From NCBI RefSeq assembly GCF_014075995.1, contig NZ_CP055153.1, positions 4,464,001 to 4,528,000 of the forward strand: a stretch of DNA of 64,000 bases. Reading direction: 5' to 3'. Under the pieces are notes generated by a model. That model did no database searches, had not been told where the DNA came from, and worked only from the letters and a program-made list of their open reading frames with translations. This DNA is from Adhaeribacter radiodurans (GTDB taxonomy: Bacteria > Bacteroidota > Bacteroidia > Cytophagales > Hymenobacteraceae). Made by a program: the position numbers and the translations under genes. The number at the start of each line of letters is the position of its first letter. The stretch's first letter is position 1. Below are positions 25,533 to 34,672 of the stretch, one piece after another.

Positions 25533-26477
25533 ATGACTTGGTTTAGAAGAGTAGAAAAAGGAATTGTAACTCCTACCGAAGAAAAGAAGGAAACTCCTGA
25601 CGGTCTTTGGTATAAATGTCCGGAGTGTAAGAAAGTTATAAATACTACCGAGCATAAGGCTAATTTATATACGTGTAACAACTGTGGTTACCACGACCGC
25701 ATTAACTCGGCGGAGTATTTTGAAATATTATTTGATGAAGGCAAATTCGAAGAGCTCGATCCTAATTTAACTTCTTCCGATCCGCTGGAATTTGTGGATA
25801 CCCAACCTTATCCTAACCGTATTGCCGCCTCCCAAAAAAAGACCCATTTGAAAGATGCTGTCCGGACGGCGCATGGTAAACTGAATGGCCTGGACCTGGT
25901 AGTAGCTTGTATGGATTTTAGTTTTGTGGGTGGGTCGATGGGCTCGGTAGTAGGCGAAAAAATTGCCCGGGCTATTGATTATGCCCGCCAAAACCGGATT
26001 CCATTTCTTATGATATCTAAATCGGGCGGGGCCCGGATGATGGAAGCAGGTTATTCATTAATGCAGATGGCCAAAACTTCGGCTAAGTTAGCTTTACTCT
26101 CCGAGGCTAAAATCCCTTATATATCGCTGTTAACCGATCCTACCACGGGTGGCGTTACGGCTTCTTTTGCCATGCTCGGCGATTTTAACATAGCCGAACC
26201 CGGTGCCCTTATTGGTTTTGCCGGCCCACGCGTTATTAAAGAAACAATTGGCAAAGATTTACCAAAAGATTTTCAACGGGCCGAGTTTGTACTGGATCAT
26301 GGCTTCCTCGATTTTATTGTGCACCGGAAAGAGCTGAAACAAAGGATAGCGGATTTGCTGCTGCTGCTTCGCCCAGAAAAAACTGATACTGCTCCGGAAG
26401 AAACAAGAGAAACATCAAAAGTAAACGGAGAAGAAATAGTAGATCAAGTAAAATTAAGTTCTGAAAAAACTTACTGA
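25533..26477 (+). CDS. accD: Acetyl-CoA carboxylase carboxyltransferase subunit beta
   Basis: 314 residues. The N-terminal zinc ribbon has Cys29, Cys32, Cys48 and Cys51 (CPEC ... CNNC). The crotonase-fold carboxyltransferase core follows: [45 protein letters not shown] and [17 protein letters not shown], with [12 protein letters not shown]. With AccA it moves CO2 from carboxybiotin to acetyl-CoA, giving malonyl-CoA for fatty-acid synthesis. Length is a little over the usual ~285 because of an acidic C-terminal tail (residues ~285-314). It stands alone with its own promoter, as is common in this phylum. Confidence 0.96.
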   Translation: MTWFRRVEKGIVTPTEEKKETPDGLWYKCPECKKVINTTEHKANLYTCNNCGYHDRINSAEYFEILFDEGKFEELDPNLTSSDPLEFVDTQPYPNRIAASQKKTHLKDAVRTAHGKLNGLDLVVACMDFSFVGGSMGSVVGEKIARAIDYARQNRIPFLMISKSGGARMMEAGYSLMQMAKTSAKLALLSEAKIPYISLLTDPTTGGVTASFAMLGDFNIAEPGALIGFAGPRVIKETIGKDLPKDFQRAEFVLDHGFLDFIVHRKELKQRIADLLLLLRPEKTDTAPEETRETSKVNGEEIVDQVKLSSEKTY

Positions 26478-26676
26478 TAACCTGCTACTTTGCTTTTCAA
26501 TTCTTAATAGCCTTACGTTTTTACGCTTGTATTTTTACACAACTATGGCAGGTTGGCCTGACTTTTGCAACTAATAAAATATATAAAACTTTATATATTT
26601 TTAAAACCATTTTACGTAAAACGAGTAATAAAAGCGTACCGACGTATTAAAAGTGCAAATTCAAAAATTTAATTCT

Positions 26677-27420
26677 ATGAAAATCTCAAAGTTATTTTTA
26701 TCTGTTTTCTTATCTGTTTTAATACTTTTTTCTTCTTGTAAAACCTCCCAAACCGGGCGGGATTCAGGATCTCCGGACAGTGGTGGTCCTAGCCGGGCAG
26801 CCGGATCGAACAAGAAAATGAATAAAACAGCTAAAGGAGGTATTATTGGTGCTGGCGCCGGTGCTGTATTAGGCGGAGTTATAGGTAAATTAACCGGAAA
26901 TACGGCAGCAGGTGCCATTATTGGGGCAGCAGTGGGTGGTTCTACCGGAGCCGTTATTGGTCGTCGTATGGATAAACAGGCTGAGGAATTACGCCGCGAT
27001 ATGGAGAACGCTAAAATTGAGCGGGTAGGCGAGGGTATTAAAATTACTTTTAACTCCGGAATTTTATTTGCCACCAACTCTGCTGAATTACAGCCCACTT
27101 CTAAAACCGATATCGAGAAATTAGCGGCTACTCTTAAGAAATACGGTGATACCAACGTGCTTATTCAAGGCCATACCGATAATACAGGTTCTGATGCAAT
27201 TAACCAACCATTATCGGAAAGTCGGGCTAAAGCCGTTCAGGATTATATTTCTTCGTTAGGAGTAGAACCGAGCCGTTTAACTGCCGAAGGTTATGGTTCT
27301 AGCCAACCAGTTGCCGATAATACAACTGCAGCTGGTAAACAAGCCAACCGCCGGGTAGAAGTAGCAATTTTTGCTAACGAAAAATTAAAGAAAGCGGCTG
27401 AACGCGGCGATATCAAGTAA
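26677..27420 (+). CDS. OmpA-family lipoprotein with glycine zipper (YiaD-like)
   Basis: 247 residues from ATG 26677, where a lipoprotein signal begins (MKISKLFLSVFLSVLILFSSC, lipobox FSSC); an earlier in-frame start adds eight polar residues. A Ser/Gly linker leads to a glycine-zipper segment (GGIIGAGAGAVLGGVIGKL ... GAIIGAAVGGSTGAVIGRRMD, residues ~57-105). The C-terminal OmpA domain (~125-235) has GHTDNTGSDAINQPLSESRAKAVQDYI and the closing RRVEVAI. It is a peptidoglycan-binding outer-membrane lipoprotein and ends in a strong terminator. Confidence 0.92.
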   Translation: MKISKLFLSVFLSVLILFSSCKTSQTGRDSGSPDSGGPSRAAGSNKKMNKTAKGGIIGAGAGAVLGGVIGKLTGNTAAGAIIGAAVGGSTGAVIGRRMDKQAEELRRDMENAKIERVGEGIKITFNSGILFATNSAELQPTSKTDIEKLAATLKKYGDTNVLIQGHTDNTGSDAINQPLSESRAKAVQDYISSLGVEPSRLTAEGYGSSQPVADNTTAAGKQANRRVEVAIFANEKLKKAAERGDIK

Positions 27421-27443
27421 TCTTAACCAATATTTTTAAAAGA

Positions 27444-27471
27444 AAAGCCACACTTACGTGTGGCTTTTTTA
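27444..27471 (+). terminator. Intrinsic terminator
   Basis: AAAGCCACAC, loop TTAC, GTGTGGCTTT, then a T run. Confidence 0.9.
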
Positions 27472-27594
27472 TTTTCTGCTTTTCTTATTTAAATGGGTTT
27501 CCTATACTAAATTATATAGACGTGAATTAGTATAAAATCTGTGAAGGTGTTGGTTTAAAGTATTTTGATATATATACATGCCCGTTTGCCTCTA

Positions 27595-27897
27595 TTCTTT
27601 GGATCCTTTTCAAGCCTCCAGCTGCTGCTGCTAACTTGTTGGATATTTCAAGTTTTGCCTCGTTGCCGGTAGGCCTCGTAAACCCCTCCCCCTGGGAGAA
27701 GCTAAAAACAGGGGAGGAGATGTAGCTATCCCTATTTTCTCCTTTTCTCGACTGTGTCTACGGAATGTGGCTTTACGCCACACCAGAACCTTAGAAGGCC
27801 CTCAGTAGCCAAACGAGGCCCGCCGGCCAGGAGGCAATCTTGAAAGTAGCAAACTAAATAGCACCGCAGCCTAGAGCCTTGGAAAGACTCCAAAGAA
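27595..27897. repeat. Degenerate inverted-repeat element related to 38012-38806
   Basis: The outer arms keep the landmarks of the larger element: CTTTGGA...CTTTTCAAGCCTC, GCTAACTTGTT and GCCTCGT on the left; GGCCCTCAGTAGCCAAACGA, CGCCGGCCAGGAGGCAATCT and CTCCAAAGAA on the right. The centre differs and contains a CCCCTCC/GGAGGAG stretch. It is probably an older copy of the same non-coding element. The rest of the 27,472-28,073 gap shows no gene. Confidence 0.65.
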
Positions 27898-28073
27898 CAA
27901 CATCAAAGTCTACTATAGCAACTGCTTCTTACTATCTGACTTATTTATATCAAACCCAAAACAAAGGATACAAGGAGTTGCTTTTTAAAGCTGCTTACGT
28001 TTAGTAAAATTTAAATAAATTAGCTGCTCCTAAATTACTAGACTTACTACCTTTAGGCTTTATTCCGCTGCTT

Positions 28074-28499
28074 ATGGAAATTACGCTTACTACCCCTGCC
28101 CTGCTGTTTCCGGCTATATCTATGTTGCTTTTGGCGTACACTAACCGGTTTATTGCCCTGGCCTCGCTCATCCGGAATTTGAAGGAGCAATATACCCGAA
28201 CGCATAACTCTCTATTAGTCGGTCAGATCAGCAATTTACGGGAGCGTTTATTTTTAATCCGGAATATGCAGGCACTAGGTATTGCCAGTATGTTTTTATG
28301 TGTATTGTGCATGTTTGTATTGTTTTCTAAAAATCAGGCTGCCGGTAAGTACTTATTTGGCATTAGCCTGGTATTGTTACTGGCTTCACTGGCTTTATCT
28401 TTCCGGGAAATTCAAATATCCGTAAATGCGTTAAGGTTAGAACTAAGCGATCTGGAAAATCTGGAAGTCGAGCAAAAAACTTATCATCCTGTCCGCTAA
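28074..28499 (+). CDS. DUF2721-family membrane protein
   Basis: 141 residues. Hydrophobic segment one is ~8-30 (ALLFPAISMLLLAYTNRFIALA), followed by a charged helix (LIRNLKEQY ... LRERLFLIRNMQ) and two more membrane segments (~68-87 and ~93-110). ALASLIRNLKEQY and the arrangement of three helices match DUF2721, a family of small membrane proteins with no known role. It lies 55 bp before an ABC transporter pair on the same strand and may be co-transcribed, although a hairpin intervenes. Confidence 0.82.
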   Translation: MEITLTTPALLFPAISMLLLAYTNRFIALASLIRNLKEQYTRTHNSLLVGQISNLRERLFLIRNMQALGIASMFLCVLCMFVLFSKNQAAGKYLFGISLVLLLASLALSFREIQISVNALRLELSDLENLEVEQKTYHPVR

Positions 28500-28514
28500 T
28501 TTAAAAGCTTAATT

Positions 28515-28547
28515 TTTTCGTAGTAAATATTTAATTTACTACGAAAA
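28515..28547 (+). promoter_or_regulatory. Hairpin next to the start of the ABC ATPase gene
   Basis: TTTTCGTAGTAAAT pairs perfectly with ATTTACTACGAAAA around ATTTA. The second arm ends eight bases before the ATG and covers part of AAAAGGA, the only ribosome-site-like sequence. It could limit translation or stop read-through from the DUF2721 gene (the DNA after the stem is not T-rich). Confidence 0.5.
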
Positions 28548-28554
28548 GGAACGC

Positions 28555-29132
28555 ATGCTGCAAATCCGGAATCTGTTAAAAAAATACGGTGATACCGTTA
28601 TTCTGGATATTCCGGATTTGCAATTGAATGTGGGTATTTACTGGATTAAAGGCGCGAATGGCGCAGGTAAAACTACTCTTTTTAAGGTTTTGGCGGGCTT
28701 ACTACCTTACCAGGGACAAATTTACCTGCGGAGCGAAGCTGAACCCTTGTTCCCCACTTTTTTAACCGGACAGGAATTATTAAACTTGGTAGCGGCAGCA
28801 AAAAAACTACTCTAAATCAAGTAACTGAATTAGTAGAACGGTTGCAGTTGGGCAGTTTTTTATCGCAACCCATTGGCTCGTACTCGTCGGGTATGCTCAA
28901 GAAATTATCGGTTCTATTGGCTTTTTTGGGTAAACCAACACTTATCATTCTGGATGAACCCCTGATTACGTTAGATGCCGCGGCTATTACTACGGTTAAT
29001 CAACTTATTCTGGAATATTATCAAAACCAAGAAATCAGCTTTTTACTTTCTTCGCATCAAAATTTTATCACCCACGATTTACCCGTAACCGCTACCCTAT
29101 TGTTAGAAAATAAAAAGTTGTCGCTTCTTTAA
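28555..29132 (+). CDS. ABC transporter ATP-binding protein, interrupted by a -1 frameshift at an A7 tract
   Basis: The first frame (28555-28815) carries Walker A (GANGAGKTTLFKV) and stops shortly after the Q-loop region. The second (-1) frame continues KKTTLNQVTELVERLQLGSFLSQP and carries the signature region (SYSSGMLKKLSVLLAF), Walker B (LIILDEPL) and the H-loop (SSHQ). The switch is at A7, 28800-28806, with zero-frame codons AAA AAA followed by C, a canonical -1 slippery heptamer. Joined, the protein is ~192 residues, normal for a small ABC ATPase. It may be a programmed frameshift, a phase-variable tract, an inactivating mutation or a sequencing error. The permease gene starts 9 bp after the stop. 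Confidence 0.85.
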
Positions 29133-29141
29133 TTAAAGTTC

Positions 29142-30257
29142 ATGCTAGCTATGCGACCTTTGCTGGCAATTTGGCGAAAAGTAATTATCAACCCTTTTTT
29201 TCAGGTCAATACCGGCTTTTTCTTTTTCTGGGTAATGCTACTGGTTGTATTTCAAAATCCGAGTAACCGTTTATTTACTGATCCATTTTTATCGTCGGTT
29301 ATTCAAACTCCTGTGGATTTACTCGTTATTCTGGCAGCGCTGTTGTTATATTTTTTTAAATGTTACCAGTACGTTCGGGCTAAACTCGCTCTGCCCGAGC
29401 ACGATTTTTTGTTTATTGTTTCGTTATTACCTCCCCAAAAAGTTGGGTTAAGCTGGTTGCTGGTTTTTGGTAGTTTGTATGCGCCGGCATTGTTTTATTT
29501 AAGCTTATTAACCAGGTCGGCTTTAAAATTGAGTATTAATTTTATCAGCTTTGGTTTACCCGGTTTTAGCTTGTTACTAGCCATCTTTTTTGCCGCTTAT
29601 TTTACTTTTTTCCACCGTCAATTAAAAACGGACAAATCGTATAAGTTTGGGTTCCCTTTTAGGTTATTTCCAGCATACAACCATTACAGTTTTATTTTTA
29701 GTAAATATATCTGGCACGAAGCCAAGGGTTTATTCCTGCTTTCGAAAGTATTTTTGCTAACCGCTATCTGGGCTTTTTTGAAGGTATATCCGCCTGCCGA
29801 ATATGGCCTTCGACCCGCTGCTTTTGGCTTTTTAATGGGCTTGCTGGGTCATTGTTTACTCGTCTTCCGTACGCATGTATTCGAAGAAGAACGCCTCTTA
29901 CTTTTGCGCCAATTACCCTTGCATACCCAGCAACGTATTTTACTTCTGTTACTTGCGTATGGCTTTACTCTCTTGCCCGAGTTACTATTTTTACTTTCCT
30001 ACCTTCAAGTTCACTTTCCGATATGGGGAATATTTACTTTTTACATTTTTGGTTGTAGCTTTTTACTGCTGCTGCACACATTTCTATACCGGCCAATAAC
30101 CCAGGATAAATACTACCGGCAAATTTTCTTTTTGTTTATTAGCTTACTGTTTATGATTTTGTTTTCTGTACCCCTTTGGTTACTCGCTGTTTTAAGTATG
30201 GGTTTGAATATTAGCTTGCTCCACCGCCATTATTACCGTTTCGAAGCTACCTGGTAA
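29142..30257 (+). CDS. ABC transporter permease-like polytopic membrane protein
   Basis: 371 residues, very hydrophobic, with about ten predicted membrane helices, several rich in Phe/Leu. The start MLAMRPLLAIWRKVIINPFFQVNTGFFFFWVML resembles the N-terminus of small bacterial ABC-2-like permeases; a second ATG three codons later is equally possible. No transported substrate can be inferred. Its position directly after the ATPase frames (9 bp) makes it the membrane partner, so the two would form one transporter. Confidence 0.75.
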   Translation: MLAMRPLLAIWRKVIINPFFQVNTGFFFFWVMLLVVFQNPSNRLFTDPFLSSVIQTPVDLLVILAALLLYFFKCYQYVRAKLALPEHDFLFIVSLLPPQKVGLSWLLVFGSLYAPALFYLSLLTRSALKLSINFISFGLPGFSLLLAIFFAAYFTFFHRQLKTDKSYKFGFPFRLFPAYNHYSFIFSKYIWHEAKGLFLLSKVFLLTAIWAFLKVYPPAEYGLRPAAFGFLMGLLGHCLLVFRTHVFEEERLLLLRQLPLHTQQRILLLLLAYGFTLLPELLFLLSYLQVHFPIWGIFTFYIFGCSFLLLLHTFLYRPITQDKYYRQIFFLFISLLFMILFSVPLWLLAVLSMGLNISLLHRHYYRFEATW

Positions 30258-30321
30258 CCCAAATTTACCCGCACTTTTTTGTGTACTTTACCGTTATAGG
30301 AAATGTATTTTTTAAACAGCA

Positions 30322-31677
30322 ATGAAGAATCAAATAACTATAACGAGAGTATGTTATATTCTCAGCTTTACTTTATTGACGGGTATGGCCGTTTCGTGCG
30401 GCGGCAAGCCTACCATCAAAGCCTTGTTAGGCAAGCAAACCCCTTACGAGAAATACGTGCAATCCTTACGGCTAGCGAAACTGCATCAGTCGGGTTTAGG
30501 TATGGATTGGTTAGAGGCGGGTACTAGAGTTTTACAAGATTCCTTGTTACTGCCCATACCTTTTGAAGAGACCGGTTATTTCCGGGCAGAAAAGCCTACT
30601 GCTTTTAGTTATAATTTTAAAGCCCGGCAAGGGGAATCTATCCGGATTGCGGCGCAAACCAAATCCCGCGAAGAAGTAAAATTATTTCTGGATTTATTTG
30701 AAGTAGAAAACGGTTATCCGCGCAAAGTAAGACACCTGGAATCGGCGGATACTACTTCTTTACAAATAAATTTCCGGGTAAAAGAAGATTTAACTTACCT
30801 GGTGCGCTTACAACCCGAACTCTTACGCAGCGGCAGCTACACCATTTCTATTAGCAGCCAACCTTCTTTAGGTTTTCCGGTGCAAGGCAAAGGCAACAGT
30901 GCCATTCAAAGTGTGTGGGGCCAGGTGCGCGATAACGGAGCTCGCCGCCACGAAGGAATTGATATTTTTGCTTCTCGTGGCACCCCCGCCATTGCGGCTA
31001 CTAAAGGTACCATTACCCGGGTAGATGAAACTCCTATTGGGGGCAAAGTAGTATGGTTATCTGATGATGCAGCCAACCAACATATATATTACGCGCACTT
31101 AGATACGCAATTGGTTCAGGCGGGACAACAGGTAGTACCCGGACAGGTTTTGGGTTTAGTAGGCAATACCGGAAATGCCCGTACCACTTCGCCCCATTTA
31201 CACTTTGGAATATACCGGTTCGGGCACGGGGCAGTAGACCCTTACCCTTTTGTGTATACGCCTACTCAAAAAGCGGTACCCTTACAGGTAAATACCACTC
31301 AGCTTGGCAAATGGGCCCGCACCAGTAAAAAAGAAGTGAATATGCGGTTATCGCCCGATAAAAAGGCCGTATTAGTTACTACTCTAGATCAGAATACTGC
31401 TTTACAAATTGTAGGTGGCACGGCTAATTGGTATCGGGTTCAATTGCCTACCGGCTTAGAGGGATACATTCAAGCTAACTTTATCGAATCACTGCAAAAA
31501 CCATTGAGGAATTTAAAAATTTCAGCTAACACGGAAGTTTTAGAAGAACCTCTTGCTAACGGCACTCCCATTGATCAAATTAAAGCAAATAGCGATGTAA
31601 CTGTTTTGGCCAATTACAGCCAATATCTGCTCATTAAAACCGAAGATGGTACTTTAGGTTGGTTACAGGTCAGCTAA
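30322..31677 (+). CDS. M23-family peptidoglycan endopeptidase lipoprotein with SH3-like domain
   Basis: 451 residues. The lipoprotein signal ends MAVSCGG (Cys26). A beta-rich N-terminal domain (~90-180) is followed by the LytM/M23 zinc peptidase. Zinc ligands are His210 and Asp214 in RRHEGIDIFASRG and His294 in PHLHFG, with His259 (YYAHLD) as the remaining catalytic His. A C-terminal bacterial SH3 domain (~330-385, KKEVNMRLSPDKK ... NWYRVQLPTGLEGYIQANFIE) probably binds the wall. It would cut peptide cross-links during wall growth. All catalytic residues are present. It is monocistronic, with a terminator at 31719. Confidence 0.93.
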   Translation: MKNQITITRVCYILSFTLLTGMAVSCGGKPTIKALLGKQTPYEKYVQSLRLAKLHQSGLGMDWLEAGTRVLQDSLLLPIPFEETGYFRAEKPTAFSYNFKARQGESIRIAAQTKSREEVKLFLDLFEVENGYPRKVRHLESADTTSLQINFRVKEDLTYLVRLQPELLRSGSYTISISSQPSLGFPVQGKGNSAIQSVWGQVRDNGARRHEGIDIFASRGTPAIAATKGTITRVDETPIGGKVVWLSDDAANQHIYYAHLDTQLVQAGQQVVPGQVLGLVGNTGNARTTSPHLHFGIYRFGHGAVDPYPFVYTPTQKAVPLQVNTTQLGKWARTSKKEVNMRLSPDKKAVLVTTLDQNTALQIVGGTANWYRVQLPTGLEGYIQANFIESLQKPLRNLKISANTEVLEEPLANGTPIDQIKANSDVTVLANYSQYLLIKTEDGTLGWLQVS

Positions 31678-31718
31678 AAAGTAAACTTTGCAGCAGTGCT
31701 TTCTACCAGAAAACTAAG

Positions 31719-31766
31719 AAACTCTAAAGGGAATAAGAATCAACTCTTGTTCCTTTTAGAGTTTTG
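31719..31766 (+). terminator. Intrinsic terminator
   Basis: AAACTCTAAAGGGAA pairs with TTCCTTTTAGAGTTT (one G-U), followed by TTG and mixed T-rich DNA. Confidence 0.7.
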
Positions 31767-31892
31767 TTGCTTTATTACTAGCATCCAGCATAAAACTTTT
31801 ACAAACGTAGCGTCTAAATAGTAAAACTAATCTTAGCTAAATCAATCATTTACTAAAATACTTGCAGAACTAGATTCCTGGAAGAGTTTATT

Positions 31893-31900
31893 TAGTTTTG
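31893..31900 (+). promoter_or_regulatory. queA -7 promoter box
   Basis: TAGTTTTG fits TAnnTTTG. The -33 element is unclear. The predicted start is ~30 bp before the queA ATG. Confidence 0.45.
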
Positions 31901-31935
31901 CGCCCGAATTTACTATTTCCTATGTGCTTATATCC

Positions 31936-33147
31936 ATGACGGAAAACCCAAAAGACTTAACCATTCAGGACTTCCGGTATTCTCTACCCGACGCAGCTGT
32001 TGCCCAGTATCCCTTAGCTAACCGCGACGAATCCAAGTTGTTATTTTACCAGCAAGGCACTGTATCTGATCATACTTTCCGGGTAATTCCGGACTTGCTG
32101 CCTTCTGGTTCTTTGTTAGTTTTTAATGATACCAAAGTAGTACAGGCCCGGCTTTTATTCACCAAACCAACCGGTGGCACTATTGAAATCTTCTGTCTGG
32201 AACCGGTAGCACCGCACACCGAAATGCAGCAAGCCATGCAGCAAACGGGCTCTTGTACCTGGCAATGTCTGGTGGGTAACGCCAAACGCTGGAAGTCAGG
32301 CACATTGCAGCTTGTTTTACCCCAACTTAAGTTGGAGGCAGAGTTACAAGAAAGGGTAGCTGATGCGTATTTAATTAAATTTAGTTGGCAGCCGCAAGAA
32401 TTAACTTTTGCCGAAGTTTTAGAAAAAGCCGGAAGAATACCTTTACCTCCTTACTTAAACCGGGCTGCCGATGAAACCGATATCAGCCGGTATCAGACTG
32501 TTTACGCAGCCGCTGCCGGCGCAGTAGCTGCTCCTACGGCTGGATTGCATTTCACGGAAAAAGTTTTAGCAGAACTTAGTCAACGCTTGATTTCCCAGGC
32601 AAAAGTAACTTTACACGTAGGTGCAGGAACATTTAAACCGGTTAAAGCTCCCTCTATGGCCGACCACCAAATGCACGCCGAAGAAATTTACGTTTCCTTA
32701 GAAACAATTCGCCAGATACAAGCACATCTGTCCAAGCCCGTTATTCCGGTAGGTACTACCTCCCTACGTACCCTCGAAAGTTTATACTGGTTAGGTGTGC
32801 TGGTTTCGCAAAACCCTAAAATTAGTAATTTACACGTGCCACAATGGCTTCCCTACGAAGCTAGCGCGGCTCTCCCCACTCCTACTCTAGCTTTACAAGC
32901 TTTAGCAGATTATTTAACAAAAAACCAACACGATTATTTGCGGGCTACTACGCAACTCTTAATTGCACCGGGTTATTCTTTTAAAATTTGTGCCGGATTG
33001 ATTACTAATTTTCACCAACCGGAAAGTACTCTTTTGTTATTAGTTTCGGCTCTGATCGGAAACCAATGGCGAACCGTGTACGAGCACGCGCTAAAGAAAC
33101 AATACCGGTTTTTAAGTTACGGCGATAGTTCTTTACTGCTTCCTTAA
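31936..33147 (+). CDS. queA: S-adenosylmethionine:tRNA ribosyltransferase-isomerase
   Basis: 403 residues from ATG 31936; a GTG four codons upstream is also in frame. Family hallmarks: FRYSLPDAAVAQYPLANRDESKLL, SLLVFNDTKVVQARL, AGRIPLPPYLNR, YQTVYAAAAGAVAAPTAGLHFTE, LHVGAGTFKPVK and HQMHAEE. QueA moves the ribose part of AdoMet onto 7-aminomethyl-7-deazaguanine in tRNA, giving epoxyqueuosine. It is longer than the ~345-residue enterobacterial enzyme because of inserted segments (around 75-85 and 270-320), a feature of Bacteroidota versions. It is monocistronic. Confidence 0.95.
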   Translation: MTENPKDLTIQDFRYSLPDAAVAQYPLANRDESKLLFYQQGTVSDHTFRVIPDLLPSGSLLVFNDTKVVQARLLFTKPTGGTIEIFCLEPVAPHTEMQQAMQQTGSCTWQCLVGNAKRWKSGTLQLVLPQLKLEAELQERVADAYLIKFSWQPQELTFAEVLEKAGRIPLPPYLNRAADETDISRYQTVYAAAAGAVAAPTAGLHFTEKVLAELSQRLISQAKVTLHVGAGTFKPVKAPSMADHQMHAEEIYVSLETIRQIQAHLSKPVIPVGTTSLRTLESLYWLGVLVSQNPKISNLHVPQWLPYEASAALPTPTLALQALADYLTKNQHDYLRATTQLLIAPGYSFKICAGLITNFHQPESTLLLLVSALIGNQWRTVYEHALKKQYRFLSYGDSSLLLP

Positions 33148-33322
33148 ATTCATTTATAAATCTGGTAACTATTCAAAGCTTATTTTTAATAAACAAACTC
33201 CGATGGAATAAAATAATAGAAGTAAAAGAAAGCAAATAAAGAAATTGCCTTTTCGCCGAACAGTAAAGTAATTATTATGGGAAATAATAAAGGGGCGCGG
33301 TTATTACATTCCGGTAAATAAA

Positions 33323-33356
33323 AAAGCAGCTTAAGTTATGTATCCTAAGCTGCTTT
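33323..33356 (-). terminator. Terminator of the following minus-strand gene
   Basis: AAAGCAGCTTA pairs with TAAGCTGCTTT; the minus strand then reads TTTATTT. It lies 33 bp after the stop of the lipoprotein gene. Confidence 0.8.
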
Positions 33357-33388
33357 AATGGAAAATATAAATCTCAAATGTTGATTTC

Positions 33389-34015
33389 TTACCTTCTGCT
33401 TCGCTGTTCGCCTTTACCGGTTGTAGTAGCCAGGTAGTCGTTTAAGTTAAAATCAATTTGCATCTGCAATTTACCGTCACTTTCTACCAGGTAACTAAAG
33501 GTAGAGCGGTCGCTGCTAAAAGCTAAGGTCCAGACACTGGGTGAAGTTAAACTCATTAAATTTTTGGTATAGGTATCGGCTGGGAAAAACTGCATAAAAG
33601 CTGTTCCGTTGTCTTGCGTATGCCCACCGTACAAATTAATTTCGTTAGAACGGCCATCTTCTTTTTTATTTTCATGCTTCAGCAGAAATCCGGCGGGTGT
33701 ACGCTCTAGAATTAAAGTACGGTATATTTTACCTCCAATGTAAATCGGAATGCGCATTTCATTTTTAGTGCAACTACTTACTGCCATCGCAATTTCCTGC
33801 CCTACAAAAGGGACATATTTGCCTTCGGGGTAGATTGTTTGGCCCTGCATCATTTTACCCTGTAAGCTTTCCAGCGATTGGTAAAAAACTTCTTTAGCGG
33901 GTACTAACTCACTTTGTGCAATAGGTGCGCGGGTGCAACTAGTATTAGTAAAAATAATGAAGGAAGCATAAAGAACTCCAGCCATTAAACCACGAAATAT
34001 TTTCGAAACATACAT
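33389..34015 (-). CDS. Hypothetical lipoprotein
   Basis: 208 residues. A hydrophobic N-terminus ending TNTSC (lipobox, Cys27) is followed by ~180 residues that read as a beta-rich extracytoplasmic domain (IPIYIGGKIYRTLILERTPAGFLLKHENKKEDGRSNEINLYGG). I recognise no named family; similar short lipoproteins of this type are common in Cytophagales. Monocistronic, with a good terminator. Confidence 0.78.
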   Translation of the reverse strand: MYVSKIFRGLMAGVLYASFIIFTNTSCTRAPIAQSELVPAKEVFYQSLESLQGKMMQGQTIYPEGKYVPFVGQEIAMAVSSCTKNEMRIPIYIGGKIYRTLILERTPAGFLLKHENKKEDGRSNEINLYGGHTQDNGTAFMQFFPADTYTKNLMSLTSPSVWTLAFSSDRSTFSYLVESDGKLQMQIDFNLNDYLATTTGKGEQRSRR

Positions 34016-34514
34016 ACGGTTAAAGAAAATAGCGATTAAATGTTGAAGTAAAAGAAGGTGGCGTAAGTAATAGAATGCGTAAAGTTCTTTTCATACACAG
34101 TTGTTTGGGCAATAGCTTAAAAACAATATTTCACCAATTAATACTTAATTAAATAGTATCTGTAAAATTAGAATAAACATGTCAACATATTTTAGAAAAA
34201 TAGATTAAAACCTTATTCTAATTACTTGTAGCAAATATATTTCAAGTACCACCTACTTCAAAATATAAATTTCCTTAGATCGTATTAAAAATACATTATA
34301 TTTAATAAGATCATAATAGTACAATAACAAACTGCTAATTATTATAATCTAACTATTTTTCTGATTTGCTTTCAATGGACGGATTTTCACCGAAGAAGAA
34401 TGTATTTGCTCAGATAAGCGAGCTTTAAACATTAGGCTAATGATAAAAGCAAAGCCTCCGGGGTTTTAATGAGGCAGGGAAAATAGAATAAAAAATAATT
34501 TTTTTCGAGAAAGT
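34016..34514. other. AT-rich intergenic before the aromatic operon
   Basis: No gene or strong hairpin seen. Base composition is very AT-rich, as expected for a promoter-upstream region. Confidence 0.5.
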
Positions 34515-34546
34515 TTTGCTTCTTAAAAATTCGTTCTTTAATATTG
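34515..34546 (+). promoter_or_regulatory. Promoter of the aromatic amino-acid operon
   Basis: TTTG (34515-34518), 20-bp spacer, TAATATTG (34539-34546; one mismatch to TAnnTTTG). This predicts a transcript start ~7 bases before the leader-peptide ATG. Confidence 0.6.
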
Positions 34547-34559
34547 AGCCATCAAATAA

Positions 34560-34631
34560 ATGAAAATGAAGCGAATAACTAACGCATACTTTTTTTACTA
34601 TTACTTTTTTAGTACCTCTCAGGGGTCTTAA
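34560..34631 (+). CDS. Phe/Tyr leader peptide of the aromatic operon
   Basis: 23 codons plus TAA: MKMKRITNAYFFYYYFFSTS, then QGS. Codons 10-17 are eight consecutive Tyr/Phe codons (Tyr Phe Phe Tyr Tyr Tyr Phe Phe, 34587-34610). It lies between a promoter and an intrinsic terminator, upstream of three genes for Phe/Tyr synthesis, exactly where an attenuation leader (compare enterobacterial pheL) would be. Ribosome stalling on these codons when charged tRNA-Phe or tRNA-Tyr is short would leave the GGGG at 34622-34625 free for antitermination pairing. The role is inferred, but the codon run, position and structures agree. Confidence 0.85.
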   Translation: MKMKRITNAYFFYYYFFSTSQGS

Positions 34632-34672
34632 GAGAATAGTATTGCGTTTAGATTAACAAAATATAAAACTCC

